Source of the DNA: Burkholderiales bacterium
GTDB taxonomy: Bacteria; Pseudomonadota; Gammaproteobacteria; Burkholderiales; Casimicrobiaceae
Assembly: GCA_016790165.1 (NCBI GenBank)
Contig: JAEUPL010000033.1
Span: 123,325-187,324 of the forward strand
Length of the DNA: 64,000 nt
Direction: 5' to 3'
Each line of letters starts with the position of its first letter. Positions within the stretch are counted from its first letter, which is position 1. Below are positions 53,016-62,047 of the stretch, piece after piece. The notes beneath the pieces are model-generated. The model was not told where the DNA came from. It saw nothing but the letters and a program-made list of their open reading frames with translations, and made no database searches. A program made the position numbers and the translations under genes.

Positions 53016-53768
53016 ATGGATCTTTCGGGCAAAGTCGTCATCGTCACCGGCGGCGCGTCGGGCTTGGGGGCTGCGTCGGCGCGAGCGGCTGCGGCCAAGG
53101 GCGCACGGGTGGTGATTGCTGATATTCAGGACGGTACGGCCGTCGCCACCGAGCTGGGCGGCCAGTACGTCAAGTGCGATGTCACGAATGAGGCGGACGC
53201 CAAAGCCGTCGTGGCGGCGGCGGTTGCACTCGGCGAGCTGCGTGGTCTCATCAACTGCGCCGGCATCGGTACGCCGCAGAAGGTGGTCGGCAAAGAAGGC
53301 CCGAGCGGCATCGCGCAGTTCAGCAAAGTGGTGGCGATCAACCTGATCGGCAGCTACAACCTCATCAATCAGGCCTCGGCGGCCATGCAGGCGCTCCCGG
53401 CGCTGGCTGATGGCGAACGTGGCGTGATCGTCAACACGGCGTCTGTGGCTGCGTTCGACGGCCAGATCGGGCAGGCGGCCTATGCGGCGTCGAAGGCCGG
53501 CGTGGTGGGCATGACGCTACCCATCGCTCGCGAAATGGCGCGCTTCGGTATTCGCGTGATGACCATTGCGCCGGGCTTGTTCGAGACGCCGATGATGGCC
53601 TCGTTGCCCGCCGAGGTGCAGGCGAGCCTTGGTGCGTCGGTGCCCTTTCCGCCGCGCCTCGGTCGCCCGACCGAATTCGCGGCGATGGCCATGCACATCT
53701 TTGACAACACCATGCTCAACGGCGAGGTGATCCGCCTCGACGGTGCGATCCGCATGGCGGCCAAGTAA
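53016..53768 (+). CDS. short-chain dehydrogenase (3-hydroxyacyl-CoA dehydrogenase type 2-like)
   Basis: A 250-residue classical [11 protein letters not shown] (11-18) binds NAD(P), NAG-equivalent INCAGIG follows, [20 protein letters not shown] carries the Tyr-x-x-x-Lys, and PGLFETPMM the conserved PG motif. Similarity in layout to 17-beta-HSD10/3-hydroxyacyl-CoA dehydrogenase type 2 suggests a beta-oxidation step. ATG follows GGGAGAGTC. The 170-bp element ends 35 bp before it, so its promoter may lie within or beyond that element. Confidence 0.85.
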   Translation: MDLSGKVVIVTGGASGLGAASARAAAAKGARVVIADIQDGTAVATELGGQYVKCDVTNEADAKAVVAAAVALGELRGLINCAGIGTPQKVVGKEGPSGIAQFSKVVAINLIGSYNLINQASAAMQALPALADGERGVIVNTASVAAFDGQIGQAAYAASKAGVVGMTLPIAREMARFGIRVMTIAPGLFETPMMASLPAEVQASLGASVPFPPRLGRPTEFAAMAMHIFDNTMLNGEVIRLDGAIRMAAK

Positions 53769-53809
53769 CGGGCCATGCCCGCGCTGCACGCGGGCCGTCG
53801 CAGCGAACG

Positions 53810-54532
53810 TTGAAACTCCAGCAAATCCTGTTCAGCCAGGGCTTTGGCACGCGCCGCCAGTGCGACGCGCTGCTCGCCAGCGGCGCCGTGCAGGTCGCGG
53901 GCGAGGTGCTTCGCGATGGCAACGCGGAGCTCGCTACCGACGGCCTGATGCTGACCGTCAATGGCGTGCCTTGGCCGTTCCACGAGCGCGCCTACGTGAT
54001 GCTCCACAAACCGGCTGGTTATGAGTGCTCGCAGCAGCCCAAGCACTGGCCCGCCGTCTACGAATTGCTGCCGGCACCCCTGCGTACCCGCCCGACCAAA
54101 TCATCGGTGAATGGCGTGCAGGCCGTTGGCCGACTTGATCAGGACACGACCGGCCTGTTGATCCTCTCGGACGACGGCCAATTCATTCATCGCATGGCCT
54201 CGCCGAAGCATCATGTGCCCAAGGTCTACGAGGTGACGACGAAACACGCGCTGGACGGTGCCCAGATCGCCGCACTGTGCGCGGGCGTCGTGCTCAATGA
54301 TGATCCCCAACCGGTTGCCGCGCTGCATTGTGAACGGCTCGGCGCCGCGCGCATCGCGCTCACGCTGACGGAGGGCAAGTATCACCAGGTCAAGCGCATG
54401 CTGGCTGCCGTCGGCAACCGCGTCGACGCCTTGCACCGATCCCGCATCGGCGGGCTCGCGCTTGATCCCGCGCTGGCGCCGGGCGAATGGCGGTGGCTGA
54501 CGGCTGACGATTTGGTTGCGATTGCGCGGTAG
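53810..54532 (+). CDS. RsuA-type rRNA pseudouridine synthase
   Basis: A 240-residue protein. MKLQQILFSQGFGTRRQCDA begins an S4 domain, and VGRLDQDTTGLLILSDDG carries the catalytic Asp of the RsuA/RluB/E/F group. EGKYHQVKRMLAAVGNRV is the second signature. RsuA modifies 16S rRNA position 516; the related RluE/RluF cannot be excluded. The TTG at 53810 is the only start that includes the whole S4 domain. It follows the SDR gene by 41 bp. Confidence 0.87.
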   Translation: MKLQQILFSQGFGTRRQCDALLASGAVQVAGEVLRDGNAELATDGLMLTVNGVPWPFHERAYVMLHKPAGYECSQQPKHWPAVYELLPAPLRTRPTKSSVNGVQAVGRLDQDTTGLLILSDDGQFIHRMASPKHHVPKVYEVTTKHALDGAQIAALCAGVVLNDDPQPVAALHCERLGAARIALTLTEGKYHQVKRMLAAVGNRVDALHRSRIGGLALDPALAPGEWRWLTADDLVAIAR

Positions 54533-54570
54533 GACCGCTTCGTCGCGACGGCTGCGCCGCCCGGGGCCCG

Positions 54571-55041
54571 CTACGCGTAAATCCGCGCCACCAGTTCAGC
54601 CACGCAGGCGGGCTTGCTGAGCCCGTCGATTTCAACGGTTGCTTCCCACACCACCTGCACGCCGCCCTTGATGGTCTCGACCTCGAGCAGCTTGAAGCGG
54701 CCGCGCACGCGCGAGTTCACTTTCACTGGCGACATGAAGCGCACGCGGTTGGTGCCGTAGTTGACGCCCATCTTGACGTTGGCGTACTCCATGCACTGCT
54801 CTTTGAACATCGGCATCAGAGAGAGCGTCAGGTAGCCGTGCGCAACGGTCGCGCCGAAGGGGGATTCTTTCGCCGCGCGCTCGGCGTCGACGTGAATCCA
54901 CTGGTGATCGCCGGTGGCCTCGGCGAACTGGTTGATGCGCTCCTGTGTGATGGTCAGCCAATCGGACGGACCGACGTCGCGGCCGAGCCAATTGGGAAGA
55001 GTATCCAGTGTGAGCTGTGTTTTGGTGAGCTGGGTGTCCAT
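54571..55041 (-). CDS. MaoC-like (R)-specific enoyl-CoA hydratase family protein
   Basis: A 156-residue single hot-dog-fold protein. INQFAEATGDHQWIHVD carries the Asp-x-x-x-x-His pair that acts on enoyl-CoA, and GATVAHGYLTLSL is the second conserved loop. It resembles the NodN/MaoC-like subfamily. It may hydrate a trans-2-enoyl-CoA. It is convergent with the RsuA gene. TACACT lies 7 nt before the ATG, with no Shine-Dalgarno. Confidence 0.85.
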   Translation of the reverse strand: MDTQLTKTQLTLDTLPNWLGRDVGPSDWLTITQERINQFAEATGDHQWIHVDAERAAKESPFGATVAHGYLTLSLMPMFKEQCMEYANVKMGVNYGTNRVRFMSPVKVNSRVRGRFKLLEVETIKGGVQVVWEATVEIDGLSKPACVAELVARIYA

Positions 55042-55099
55042 GCGGGCGAGTGTACCGAGCGCTTCGAGCGCGATCGCCGATGCGTTGAAACCACGGGAT

Positions 55100-55224
55100 A
55101 TGGCTTTTTGCTGTTAACGACGGCAAGACGGTCGTTGCAGCCAGGAAAACACGTTAGTCGATGATCCAAGATTTCGAGCTGCAAGCACCGTAGAGTCGTC
55201 GTTCCGAGCGAAAAGCTGTTGCCC
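55100..55224. repeat. palindromic intergenic repeat, copy D
   Basis: About 125 bp. Left end GGCTTTTTGCTG is inverted to the right end GCGAAAAGCTGTTGCC. The reverse complement shares CTACGGTGCTT and CTGCAACGACCG with the copy at 57.9 kb and ACCG..GCAAAAAGCC with the copy at 31.1 kb. The central segment reads TTAGTCGATG. Confidence 0.55.
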
Positions 55225-55236
55225 GGTAATTTCCCC

Positions 55237-56145
55237 TTACGCGTCGTCGGCGAGGAAGCGGTGCAGCACCGCGTTGACCGCCGTTGCCTGCTCCCGGGCG
55301 ACCCAGTGCCCGGCGCCCTCGACGCGATGAATGCGTAGATCGGGCACGAGGGTGTCGATACCGTCAAGCAGGACCGGCAGGAGGGCCGCGTCGCCCGTGC
55401 CCCAGATGATCTGCGTCGGTACCGCCACGCGGAAGGCGTCGGGCTTCAGCGCGGCTGCCACGGCGGCGGCGCGGCCGGGTTCGTCGGGCGTGTCAGGGTG
55501 CAGCGGCGAGGCGCGGTAGTAGTTGCAGCCGCCGGTCAAACCCTGCCGCCAGCAGGCGCGGTAGGCGTCGCGCTCGGCCTCGCTCATCGGGTCGAGCATG
55601 GCGAGCAGGCGCGCGTAATCGTCGACTGCAAGCGCGGTTTCGGCGCCGGGACGGCGCAGCCAGTTCATGTACTGGCTCGCCGCGATTTGTGCCGCGTCGT
55701 GGGCGAGTGCGCGGGCGAACGGGATGGCGTGCGGTGAATTGATGATCGCCAGCCGCTGCAGCAGATCGGGCCGTTGCGCGGCGAGGCTCCAGGCGACGGC
55801 GCCGCCCCAGTCGTGCGCAATGACCGCGTGGACGGGGGCACCGAGCGCGTTGATCACGGCCACCAGATCACCGATCAGCGGTGCCGCCTTGTAGGCATTG
55901 ACGTCGGCGGGCTGTGAGGAGAGGTTGAAGCCGCGCAAATCAATGGCCACGCAGCGGTAGTCGCGCATGAGCTCGCGCAGCTGGTGTCGCCAGGAAAACC
56001 AGAATTCCGGGAAACCATGCACCAGCAGCAGCGTGGGGGCGCCGTCGGGCCCGCCCACTTTGGCATGGAGGCGAATGCCGGGCGCTGTGTCGAAGTAGCG
56101 CGATGGGAGGGTGAGCACGTCATCCATCCGCGCAATGTAGAGCAT
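55237..56145 (-). CDS. alpha/beta hydrolase, epoxide hydrolase-like
   Basis: About 302 residues. LLLVHGFPEFWFSWRHQL carries the HGxP oxyanion motif, and AHDWGGAVAWSLA places the nucleophile Asp where epoxide hydrolases and haloalkane dehalogenases have it. GTGDAALLP and VEGAGHWVAREQ give the acid and His. ATG 56145 or 56127 are possible starts; the frame upstream is unsupported. A true epoxide substrate is likely but unproven. Confidence 0.85.
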   Translation of the reverse strand: MLYIARMDDVLTLPSRYFDTAPGIRLHAKVGGPDGAPTLLLVHGFPEFWFSWRHQLRELMRDYRCVAIDLRGFNLSSQPADVNAYKAAPLIGDLVAVINALGAPVHAVIAHDWGGAVAWSLAAQRPDLLQRLAIINSPHAIPFARALAHDAAQIAASQYMNWLRRPGAETALAVDDYARLLAMLDPMSEAERDAYRACWRQGLTGGCNYYRASPLHPDTPDEPGRAAAVAAALKPDAFRVAVPTQIIWGTGDAALLPVLLDGIDTLVPDLRIHRVEGAGHWVAREQATAVNAVLHRFLADDA

Positions 56146-56304
56146 TGTTCGTTGCACCGGGCGTCGGGCCGCCGCCGTTGACGAATCGCTGTAGCCGTTG
56201 GCGCCGGGCTGCTGCGTTTCATCGCACGGGCGTGGCACGGCGTGGCGCACTGCGCAGAATTCGCCTCACTGCGATGTCGCAGTGCCTTGTCGGGGGACCG
56301 AATC

Positions 56305-56676
56305 ATGAATCCGCTCAACATCCTCTTCCACAACCCGGTGTCTGACGTCGTGCGTGCCGTGGTGATGCCGTTCAAGTTTGTCTTTGTCGTTGGCCTCTGC
56401 GGGTTCATCAACTACATGACGTTCAACGGCATCTGGTGGGTGAAGTGGGTCGCGTTCGGCATGGGGATTGCCGTGCTGGCGTCGTGGGCCCGACTGATCA
56501 AGTCGCTCCTCGTGCTCGCGGTGATCGGCGCGATCGGGTACTTTGTCTACAAACGGTACGGCGCTGAAGCCAAGGCCAAGTACGACGCCTGGCGCAACGA
56601 AGGGGCACCGAAGCAACCGGCGAATGCGGTTCAATTCGCCCTGACGTCGAACGCGCCGGGCACGTCGCCCGCCTGA
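56305..56676 (+). CDS. small membrane protein, function unknown
   Basis: A 123-residue protein with three hydrophobic segments (VMPFKFVFVVGLCGFINYM; VKWVAFGMGIAVLASW; LLVLAVIGAIGYFVYKRYG) and a charged, Ala-rich tail. I recognise no family. ATG 56305 follows GGGGGACCGAATC, a strong ribosome site, which argues that it is expressed. It is divergent from the epoxide hydrolase-like gene and precedes the GST gene. Confidence 0.7.
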   Translation: MNPLNILFHNPVSDVVRAVVMPFKFVFVVGLCGFINYMTFNGIWWVKWVAFGMGIAVLASWARLIKSLLVLAVIGAIGYFVYKRYGAEAKAKYDAWRNEGAPKQPANAVQFALTSNAPGTSPA

Positions 56677-56794
56677 TACCTACGCCAGATTTCTCGAACC
56701 CCTCGGGTTGAACACCGCCGATTTGTCGCAAAATGCGGATCGCCCCGTCGGTGATGTCACTGGCAGACCGCGACCCCAATTCGAGGAATCACTT

Positions 56795-57412
56795 ATGAAG
56801 CTCTACTACAGCAACGGCGCCTGTTCACTCTCCCCCCACATTGTCTTGCGTGAGTCGGGCCTGCCCTTCACGCTGGTTCGCGCGAGCACCAAGACACACG
56901 CGCTGGACGATGGCACCGACTACTACACGATCAACCCGAAGGGCTCGGTGCCGCTGCTGGAGCTCGACAATGGCGAACGTCTGACCGAAGGCCCGGCGAT
57001 CGTGCAGTACATCGCCGATCAGGCACCGGGCAAGAACCTCGCCCCGGCTAACGGCACGATGGCGCGCTACCGCGCCCAGGAGTGGCTGAACTTCATCACC
57101 AGCGATCTGCATAAGGGCTACTCGCCACTGTTCAACCCGAAAACGCCCGACGATTACAAGCCGGTGGCGCGGGAAATTCTCATGCGCAAGTACGCCTACG
57201 TCGATGCGCAACTTGCCGGCAAGCAGTACCTGATGGGCGAGCAATTCAGCGTGCCGGATGCCTATCTGTTTACCGTGACGACGTGGGCGAAGTACGTCGG
57301 ACTCGATCTCACCGCGTTCGACCATCTCGGCGCTTTCATGGCGCGCATGGCCGCGCGTCCGGCCGTGCAGGCCGCGCTGGAGGCCGAGGGCCTGGCCAAG
57401 AAAGCCGCCTGA
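56795..57412 (+). CDS. glutathione S-transferase (GstA-like, beta class)
   Basis: A 205-residue protein. MKLYYSNGACSLSPHIVLRE has the Cys10 region of the bacterial beta-class enzymes; NPKGSVPLLELDNGERLTEG binds glutathione through Pro and the Thr-Glu pair; the C-terminal helical domain has LMGEQFSVPDAYLFTV. It conjugates glutathione to electrophiles in the cytoplasm. ATG 56795 follows GAGGAATCACTT. The small SnoaL-like gene follows 8 nt later. Confidence 0.9.
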   Translation: MKLYYSNGACSLSPHIVLRESGLPFTLVRASTKTHALDDGTDYYTINPKGSVPLLELDNGERLTEGPAIVQYIADQAPGKNLAPANGTMARYRAQEWLNFITSDLHKGYSPLFNPKTPDDYKPVAREILMRKYAYVDAQLAGKQYLMGEQFSVPDAYLFTVTTWAKYVGLDLTAFDHLGAFMARMAARPAVQAALEAEGLAKKAA

Positions 57413-57420
57413 GCCGCAGC

Positions 57421-57837
57421 GTGCTGACTGCCGCGCCGCTCTCCCCCGCCGCCCAGGCAACGCTCGCGGCGTGGCACGCCATGATCCGCGCGCGCGACAC
57501 CGCTGGTTTGCCGGCGCTGCTCGCGCCGGACGCGGTGTTCCGCTCGCCCGTGGCGCACAAGCCGTACGCCGGTGCCGCGGCCGTGGCGATGATCCTGCAA
57601 ACCGCCGAGCGCGTGTTCTCCAACTTCACCTACCACCGCTCGCTGGTCAGCGAGGACGGGCAATCGGTGGTGCTGGAATTCAGCGCCGACGTCGGTGACA
57701 AAGCGCTCAAGGGGATCGACATGATCCGCTTCGGCGCCGACGGCAAGATCATCGAATTCGAGGTGATGGTGCGCCCCGCCACCGGCCTCGCCGCGCTGGG
57801 CGAGGCGATGGCGAAAGGCCTCGCCGGGCGCGTGTAG
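57421..57837 (+). CDS. SnoaL-like/NTF2-fold protein
   Basis: About 138 residues. AAWHAMIRARDTAGLPALLA and a strand-rich C-terminus (SVVLEFSADVGDKALKGIDM, IRFGADGKIIEFEVMV) fit the NTF2/SnoaL cone fold used by small isomerases and binding proteins. The GTG at 57421, 8 nt after the GST stop, is taken as start; the frame continues upstream inside the GST gene. Function within the fold is not determined. Confidence 0.7.
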   Translation: MLTAAPLSPAAQATLAAWHAMIRARDTAGLPALLAPDAVFRSPVAHKPYAGAAAVAMILQTAERVFSNFTYHRSLVSEDGQSVVLEFSADVGDKALKGIDMIRFGADGKIIEFEVMVRPATGLAALGEAMAKGLAGRV

Positions 57838-57898
57838 CGGCATCGCGGCGACGCGCGTCGCCGCGACGCTTTCACCGCCGCGAACGCCGATCGCGGCA

Positions 57899-58018
57899 AT
57901 GGCTTTTTGCCGATTTCCACCGTTCTACGGTGCTTTGTGCGGGTTTTTCCAGTAAGTCGACCTTCTAGTAAATCGTTCTGCAACGACCGCAGGACGGTGC
58001 GCGATGCGGAAAAGCTGA
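57899..58018. repeat. palindromic intergenic repeat, copy B
   Basis: About 120 bp: left end GGCTTTTTGCC, then CGTTCTACGGTGCTTTG, central AAGTCGACCTTCTAG, then CTGCAACGACCGCAGGACGG and right end GCGGAAAAGCTGA. The best preserved copy together with that at 55.1 kb. Confidence 0.55.
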
Positions 58019-58114
58019 TTCGCGAGCCGTCGATCGCAGAAAGGTGTCGACATTCGGCACAATCCACAGCGGGCGGGTGCGGCACGGTGCCGCCGCGCTA
58101 CGGTGGAGACGCGC

Positions 58115-59242
58115 ATGCTGGACAAACTTAACGAACTGGTCAAAGGCCACGGCGAACTCAAGCCGGGCGAGGGCATGCTCTCGGGCGTGATCGCACTCTC
58201 GCTGGCGATCCTCTGCTTTCTGGGGGTGCTGGCGTTTCACTTCCCCGAGTATCTGACCACGCCCGAGCTGCGCAAGAGCTACCGCGTGGATGTCATGCGC
58301 AGCATCATGTTCGTCGCGCTCGTGCTGGCTGGTGGCATGAGCCTCGTCAACATCATCTTCAATCGGGCGCGCTGGCTGTCGTCGGTCGCGTTCCTGCTGG
58401 TCGCCGCGACGGCGCTGCTCGGCGGGCACAAGGTGGATGTCGATCCGAACTTCCCCGATCACACGCCATACATCGGGCTTGACTGGTTCATTCTCGATTT
58501 GCTCGGCTCGTCGCTGATCTTCATCTTCATCGAAAAGCTCTTTGCGCTGCGCAAGGATCAGCCAGTGTTCCGCGCGGAATGGCAGACCGATTTCCAGCAC
58601 TTCATCGTGAATCACATGATCGTGGGCTTTGTGCTGCTTGCCACCAACCTCACCGTGCACAAATTCTTTGGCTGGGCCGCGAACGACGGCATCCGCGGCT
58701 GGGTGCAGGGCCTGCCGCTCTGGGCTGGCGTGCTGCTGATCATTCTGGTGGCCGATTTTGTGCAGTACTGGACGCACCGCGCGTATCACGAAGTGCCGCT
58801 CCTGTGGCGGCTGCACGCGGTGCACCACAGCGTCAAGCGCATGGACTGGCTGGCCGGGTCGCGGCAGCACATTCTTGAGCTGCTCCTCACCCGCACGCTG
58901 GTGCTCGCGCCCATCTTTGTGCTCGGATTTTCCAAAGAGGTGATTGATGCCTATATCGTGATCGTGGGCTTTCAGGCCGTGTTCAACCACGCCAACGTCA
59001 GCGTGCGGCTCGGGCCGCTGCGCTACGTGATCGTCACGCCCAACTTTCACCACTGGCACCACAGTCAGGACAAGGAAGCGCTGGACCGCAACTACGCCGC
59101 GCACTTCGCGTTCCTTGACTACCTTTTCGGCACCGCGGTGAAGAGCGACCGCGAGTGGCCCGAGGCGTACGGCGTGCTGGGCGACTACGTGCCGGATGGT
59201 TTCGTCAAGCAGCTCACCTTTCCGTTTACCTGGAAGGGGTAG
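58115..59242 (+). CDS. sterol desaturase/fatty acid hydroxylase superfamily protein, second
   Basis: A 375-residue integral membrane protein with several spans in the first half and His clusters YWTHRAYHEVPLLWRLHAVHH and HFHHWHHSQDKEALDRNYAA region, the di-iron ligands. It differs from the copy at 2.4 kb in length and sequence. ATG 58115 follows GGAGACGCGC; four codons upstream another ATG is in frame. The lipid substrate is unknown. Confidence 0.85.
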   Translation: MLDKLNELVKGHGELKPGEGMLSGVIALSLAILCFLGVLAFHFPEYLTTPELRKSYRVDVMRSIMFVALVLAGGMSLVNIIFNRARWLSSVAFLLVAATALLGGHKVDVDPNFPDHTPYIGLDWFILDLLGSSLIFIFIEKLFALRKDQPVFRAEWQTDFQHFIVNHMIVGFVLLATNLTVHKFFGWAANDGIRGWVQGLPLWAGVLLIILVADFVQYWTHRAYHEVPLLWRLHAVHHSVKRMDWLAGSRQHILELLLTRTLVLAPIFVLGFSKEVIDAYIVIVGFQAVFNHANVSVRLGPLRYVIVTPNFHHWHHSQDKEALDRNYAAHFAFLDYLFGTAVKSDREWPEAYGVLGDYVPDGFVKQLTFPFTWKG

Positions 59243-59347
59243 TGAAACACTGATTGGGTCTGCGCGATGCGTTGCAGAACGCCCGGCTTTCCTTGCCCAT
59301 CGCGGGCGTGTCCGTGGCAGACTCACGGTGCTCGAACAGGAGGAGTT

Positions 59348-60328
59348 ATGAACCGAATCGTTTCCGCAGCGCTCACCGGCCTCGTTGCCGCTGTCTCGCT
59401 GGCCCTGCCATCAATACCGCACGCGCAATCCTTCACCGGCAAAACGCTGCGCATCATCGTGCCGTTCGCACCGGGCGGCACGTCCGACATTCTGGCGCGG
59501 GCGTTGTCGAACAAGGTCGGCGAATCGCTCGGCGCGACCGTGGTGGTGGACAACAAACCGGGGGCCAACGGCGTGCTCGGCAGCGACCTGGTGGCCAAGT
59601 CAGCGCCGGACGGGCTGACCCTGCTGCTTACCGACGTGGGCGGCCTGACCAGCGCGGCACCCCTGGGCATGAAGCTGCCGTTTGATGCAGGCAAAGATCT
59701 CGCACCGGTCACGATGATTGCGTACTCGCCGCACATTGCCGTCGTGAATCCGGGTGTGCCCGCCAAAACGCTTTCGGAGCTGGTTGCGGCGTCAAAGACC
59801 AAAGCCGGTGGATTTAGCGCCGCGACGTCGGGCGCCGGGAGTGCACCGCATCTCGCGGCGGCGTTGTTTGCCCATCGTGCCGGTGTGAATTGGGTGTTTG
59901 TGCCCTACAAAGGCGGCGCGCAAGCCATCACCGACATGATTGCCGGTCACGCGCAGGTGATGTTCAACGGCATGCTCGCCACGCTACCGCCGGTCAAGAG
60001 CGGGCAGTTGCGCGTTCTCGCGGTGTCGAGCGAACAACGTTGGCCGACTTTGCCCGATGTGCCCACGGTGGCCGAATCGGGCTTTCCCGGCTTCGTGACC
60101 GGATCCTGGCAGGGGCTGATGGTGGCCGCCGCGACGCCCAAGCCCATCATCGACAAGCTCAACGCCGAATTCGCCAAAGCGCTGGCCATCCCGGAGGTTC
60201 GCGAGCGCCTCGTGGCGCAGGGCGCCGAGCCGCGTCCGATGAGTTCGTCGGCGTTTGCCGACTTTCTGAAGGCCGAGACGGTGAAATGGACTCAGCTGGT
60301 CAAGGACACGGGGATCAAAGCGGAGTAG
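59348..60328 (+). CDS. Bug-family (TctC-like) periplasmic solute receptor, first
   Basis: A 326-residue protein with signal peptide (VSAALTGLVAAVSLALPSIPHAQ). LRIIVPFAPGGTSDILARAL is the Bug/TctC start, with GANGVLGSDLVAKSAPDGLT and later PYKGGAQAITDMIAGHAQV in the ligand-binding domain. It should bind a small carboxylate in the periplasm. Good ribosome site AGGAGGAGTT. No tctA or tctB partner is present nearby. Confidence 0.9.
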   Translation: MNRIVSAALTGLVAAVSLALPSIPHAQSFTGKTLRIIVPFAPGGTSDILARALSNKVGESLGATVVVDNKPGANGVLGSDLVAKSAPDGLTLLLTDVGGLTSAAPLGMKLPFDAGKDLAPVTMIAYSPHIAVVNPGVPAKTLSELVAASKTKAGGFSAATSGAGSAPHLAAALFAHRAGVNWVFVPYKGGAQAITDMIAGHAQVMFNGMLATLPPVKSGQLRVLAVSSEQRWPTLPDVPTVAESGFPGFVTGSWQGLMVAAATPKPIIDKLNAEFAKALAIPEVRERLVAQGAEPRPMSSSAFADFLKAETVKWTQLVKDTGIKAE

Positions 60329-60339
60329 GTGCCGCCCAA

Positions 60340-61305
60340 TCAATCCACGGTGGCGCCCGACGCCGCCACCACCTTCGCCCATTTTTCTGTCTCGGCAACG
60401 ATGGTCTTGCCGAAGTCTTCCGGCGTACCAGCGATGGGCGAACCACCCAGCTCCGCCAGACGGGCGCGCAGTTTCGGGTCGGCGAGTGCCTTGTTGATCG
60501 CGGCGTTCATCTTGTCAATCGCTTCGCGCGGCGTGCCCTTCGGCATGCCCACGCCGAACCAGGCGGTGGCCTCGTAGCCCGGCACGGTGTCGGCCACGGT
60601 CGGCACATCGGGGAACGATGGGTCACGCGCGGTGGAGGTGACCGCGAGCGCGCGCAGATTGCCGCTCTTGATGTGCCCCGCCGATGACGGCAGGTTGTCA
60701 AAGAACACCTGCACCTGACCGCCGATCAGGTCGGTCAGCGCCGGTCCGGCCCCCTTGTACGGAATGTGCACCATATTGCAACCGGTCATTGACTTGAACA
60801 GCTCACCCGAGAGGTGCGTCGAGGTGCCGCTTCCCGATGACGCCATGCTCACCTTGCCGGGGTTCCCCTTGCAGTAGGCGAGAAATTCCGCCACGGTCTT
60901 CATCGGCAGCTTGGTGGTCATCACCATCACGTTCGGCGTGCGCACGAGGCCACCAACGGGCGCGATATCGCGAACGAAATTGAATGACAACTTCTTGTAG
61001 AGCGACGCATTGATGCCATTCGCCGGGTTCACCAGCAACATGGTGTAGCCATCGGGGGGGGAATTGATCACGAACTCGGTGCCAATGTTGTTGCCGGCGC
61101 CAGGTTTGTTCTCCACGATCACTTGCTGGCCGAGGTTCTCCGCGAGCCAGGGCGCGACAACGCGCGCCAGCACATCGGTGGTGCCGGCGGGCGGGTACGG
61201 CACGATCCACTTGATCGGCTTGTTCGGGTATTGCGCGGCGACGGTGCTGACCAACCCGGCCACGGCGAGAAGTGCGGTGAGTGCGCGGCAAACGGAATGC
61301 GGCAT
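60340..61305 (-). CDS. Bug-family (TctC-like) periplasmic solute receptor, second
   Basis: A 321-residue protein with signal peptide (SVCRALTALLAVAGLVSTVAAQ). It contains IKWIVPYPPAGTTDVLARVV, GAGNNIGTEFVINSPPDGYT and IPYKGAGPALTDLIGGQVQ, all Bug-family positions. It faces the first receptor, with 11 bp between stops, and differs enough to suggest another ligand. GAGGAGGATTCAACGTC precedes ATG 61305. Confidence 0.9.
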   Translation of the reverse strand: MPHSVCRALTALLAVAGLVSTVAAQYPNKPIKWIVPYPPAGTTDVLARVVAPWLAENLGQQVIVENKPGAGNNIGTEFVINSPPDGYTMLLVNPANGINASLYKKLSFNFVRDIAPVGGLVRTPNVMVMTTKLPMKTVAEFLAYCKGNPGKVSMASSGSGTSTHLSGELFKSMTGCNMVHIPYKGAGPALTDLIGGQVQVFFDNLPSSAGHIKSGNLRALAVTSTARDPSFPDVPTVADTVPGYEATAWFGVGMPKGTPREAIDKMNAAINKALADPKLRARLAELGGSPIAGTPEDFGKTIVAETEKWAKVVAASGATVD

Positions 61306-61387
61306 GACGTTGAATCCTCCTCGCCGCATTATCGGGCGGAGCGTCCGACCCGGATACAGGGATAGTCCGCAATCCGCGAGGTGTGCG

Positions 61388-61999
61388 CTACCGCGTCATC
61401 GGCAGCGCCACCCCCATTGCCATGAACATGCCACCGCAGACCTGATTGAACTTGCGACCCGCGCGTTGCAGCAGCGGGCGGATGCGGTGCGCGAGCAGCG
61501 CGAGCAGCCATTCCACGAGGATTTCCACCGCCACAAAGATCGTCGCCATCAGGATGAACTGCGGTAGCAGGTCGCGCGATGAATCGATGAACTGCGGCAG
61601 GAACGCGCCGTAAAACAGCAGCGCCTTCGGGTTCGAGATCGCCGTTAGCAAGCCTTGCCGAAACATCGCGCCGCCGCTCGTCTGCGCTGCGGGCACATCG
61701 GTTGCCACCATTACCGGCGGTGACCGCCAGAGCTGAATGCCCAGCCACACGAGGTAAGCCCCACCCACCAGCTTGAGCACAATCAGCGCATGCGCCGACG
61801 CCTTCAGCAGCGCGCCAATGCCCGCCATCGACAGCGCAATCAGCAGCAGAAAGCCCAGCGCGCCGCCCCACACCGTGAACCACGTGCGCCGGTGCCCATG
61901 CAGCGCGCCATGCGTGAGCACCAGCAAACTGTTCGGCCCCGGCGTGAGCGAAAGCCCGAAGGCAGCGAGGATGTAGATGAAGAGGGTGTGCGAGGCCAT
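61388..61999 (-). CDS. LysE/RhtB-family amino acid exporter
   Basis: A 203-residue protein of standard length with six spans: LFIYILAAFGLSLTPGPNSLL, GGALGFLLLIALSMAGIGALL, and later NPKALLFYGAFLPQFID, the LysE superfamily signature. It exports amino acids or derivatives. It lies between the second Bug receptor and the truncated DUF817 gene; no regulator is adjacent. Confidence 0.88.
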   Translation of the reverse strand: MASHTLFIYILAAFGLSLTPGPNSLLVLTHGALHGHRRTWFTVWGGALGFLLLIALSMAGIGALLKASAHALIVLKLVGGAYLVWLGIQLWRSPPVMVATDVPAAQTSGGAMFRQGLLTAISNPKALLFYGAFLPQFIDSSRDLLPQFILMATIFVAVEILVEWLLALLAHRIRPLLQRAGRKFNQVCGGMFMAMGVALPMTR

Positions 62000-62047
62000 G
62001 CGTTGATTATCGCCGCGGCTTACGCCAGCGTTCCCACAACCGCAGCG

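Noticed and set aside
57965-59326. 453-codon minus-strand frame opposite the second desaturase
   Set aside because: Antisense shadow with biased composition; the plus strand encodes conserved His boxes.
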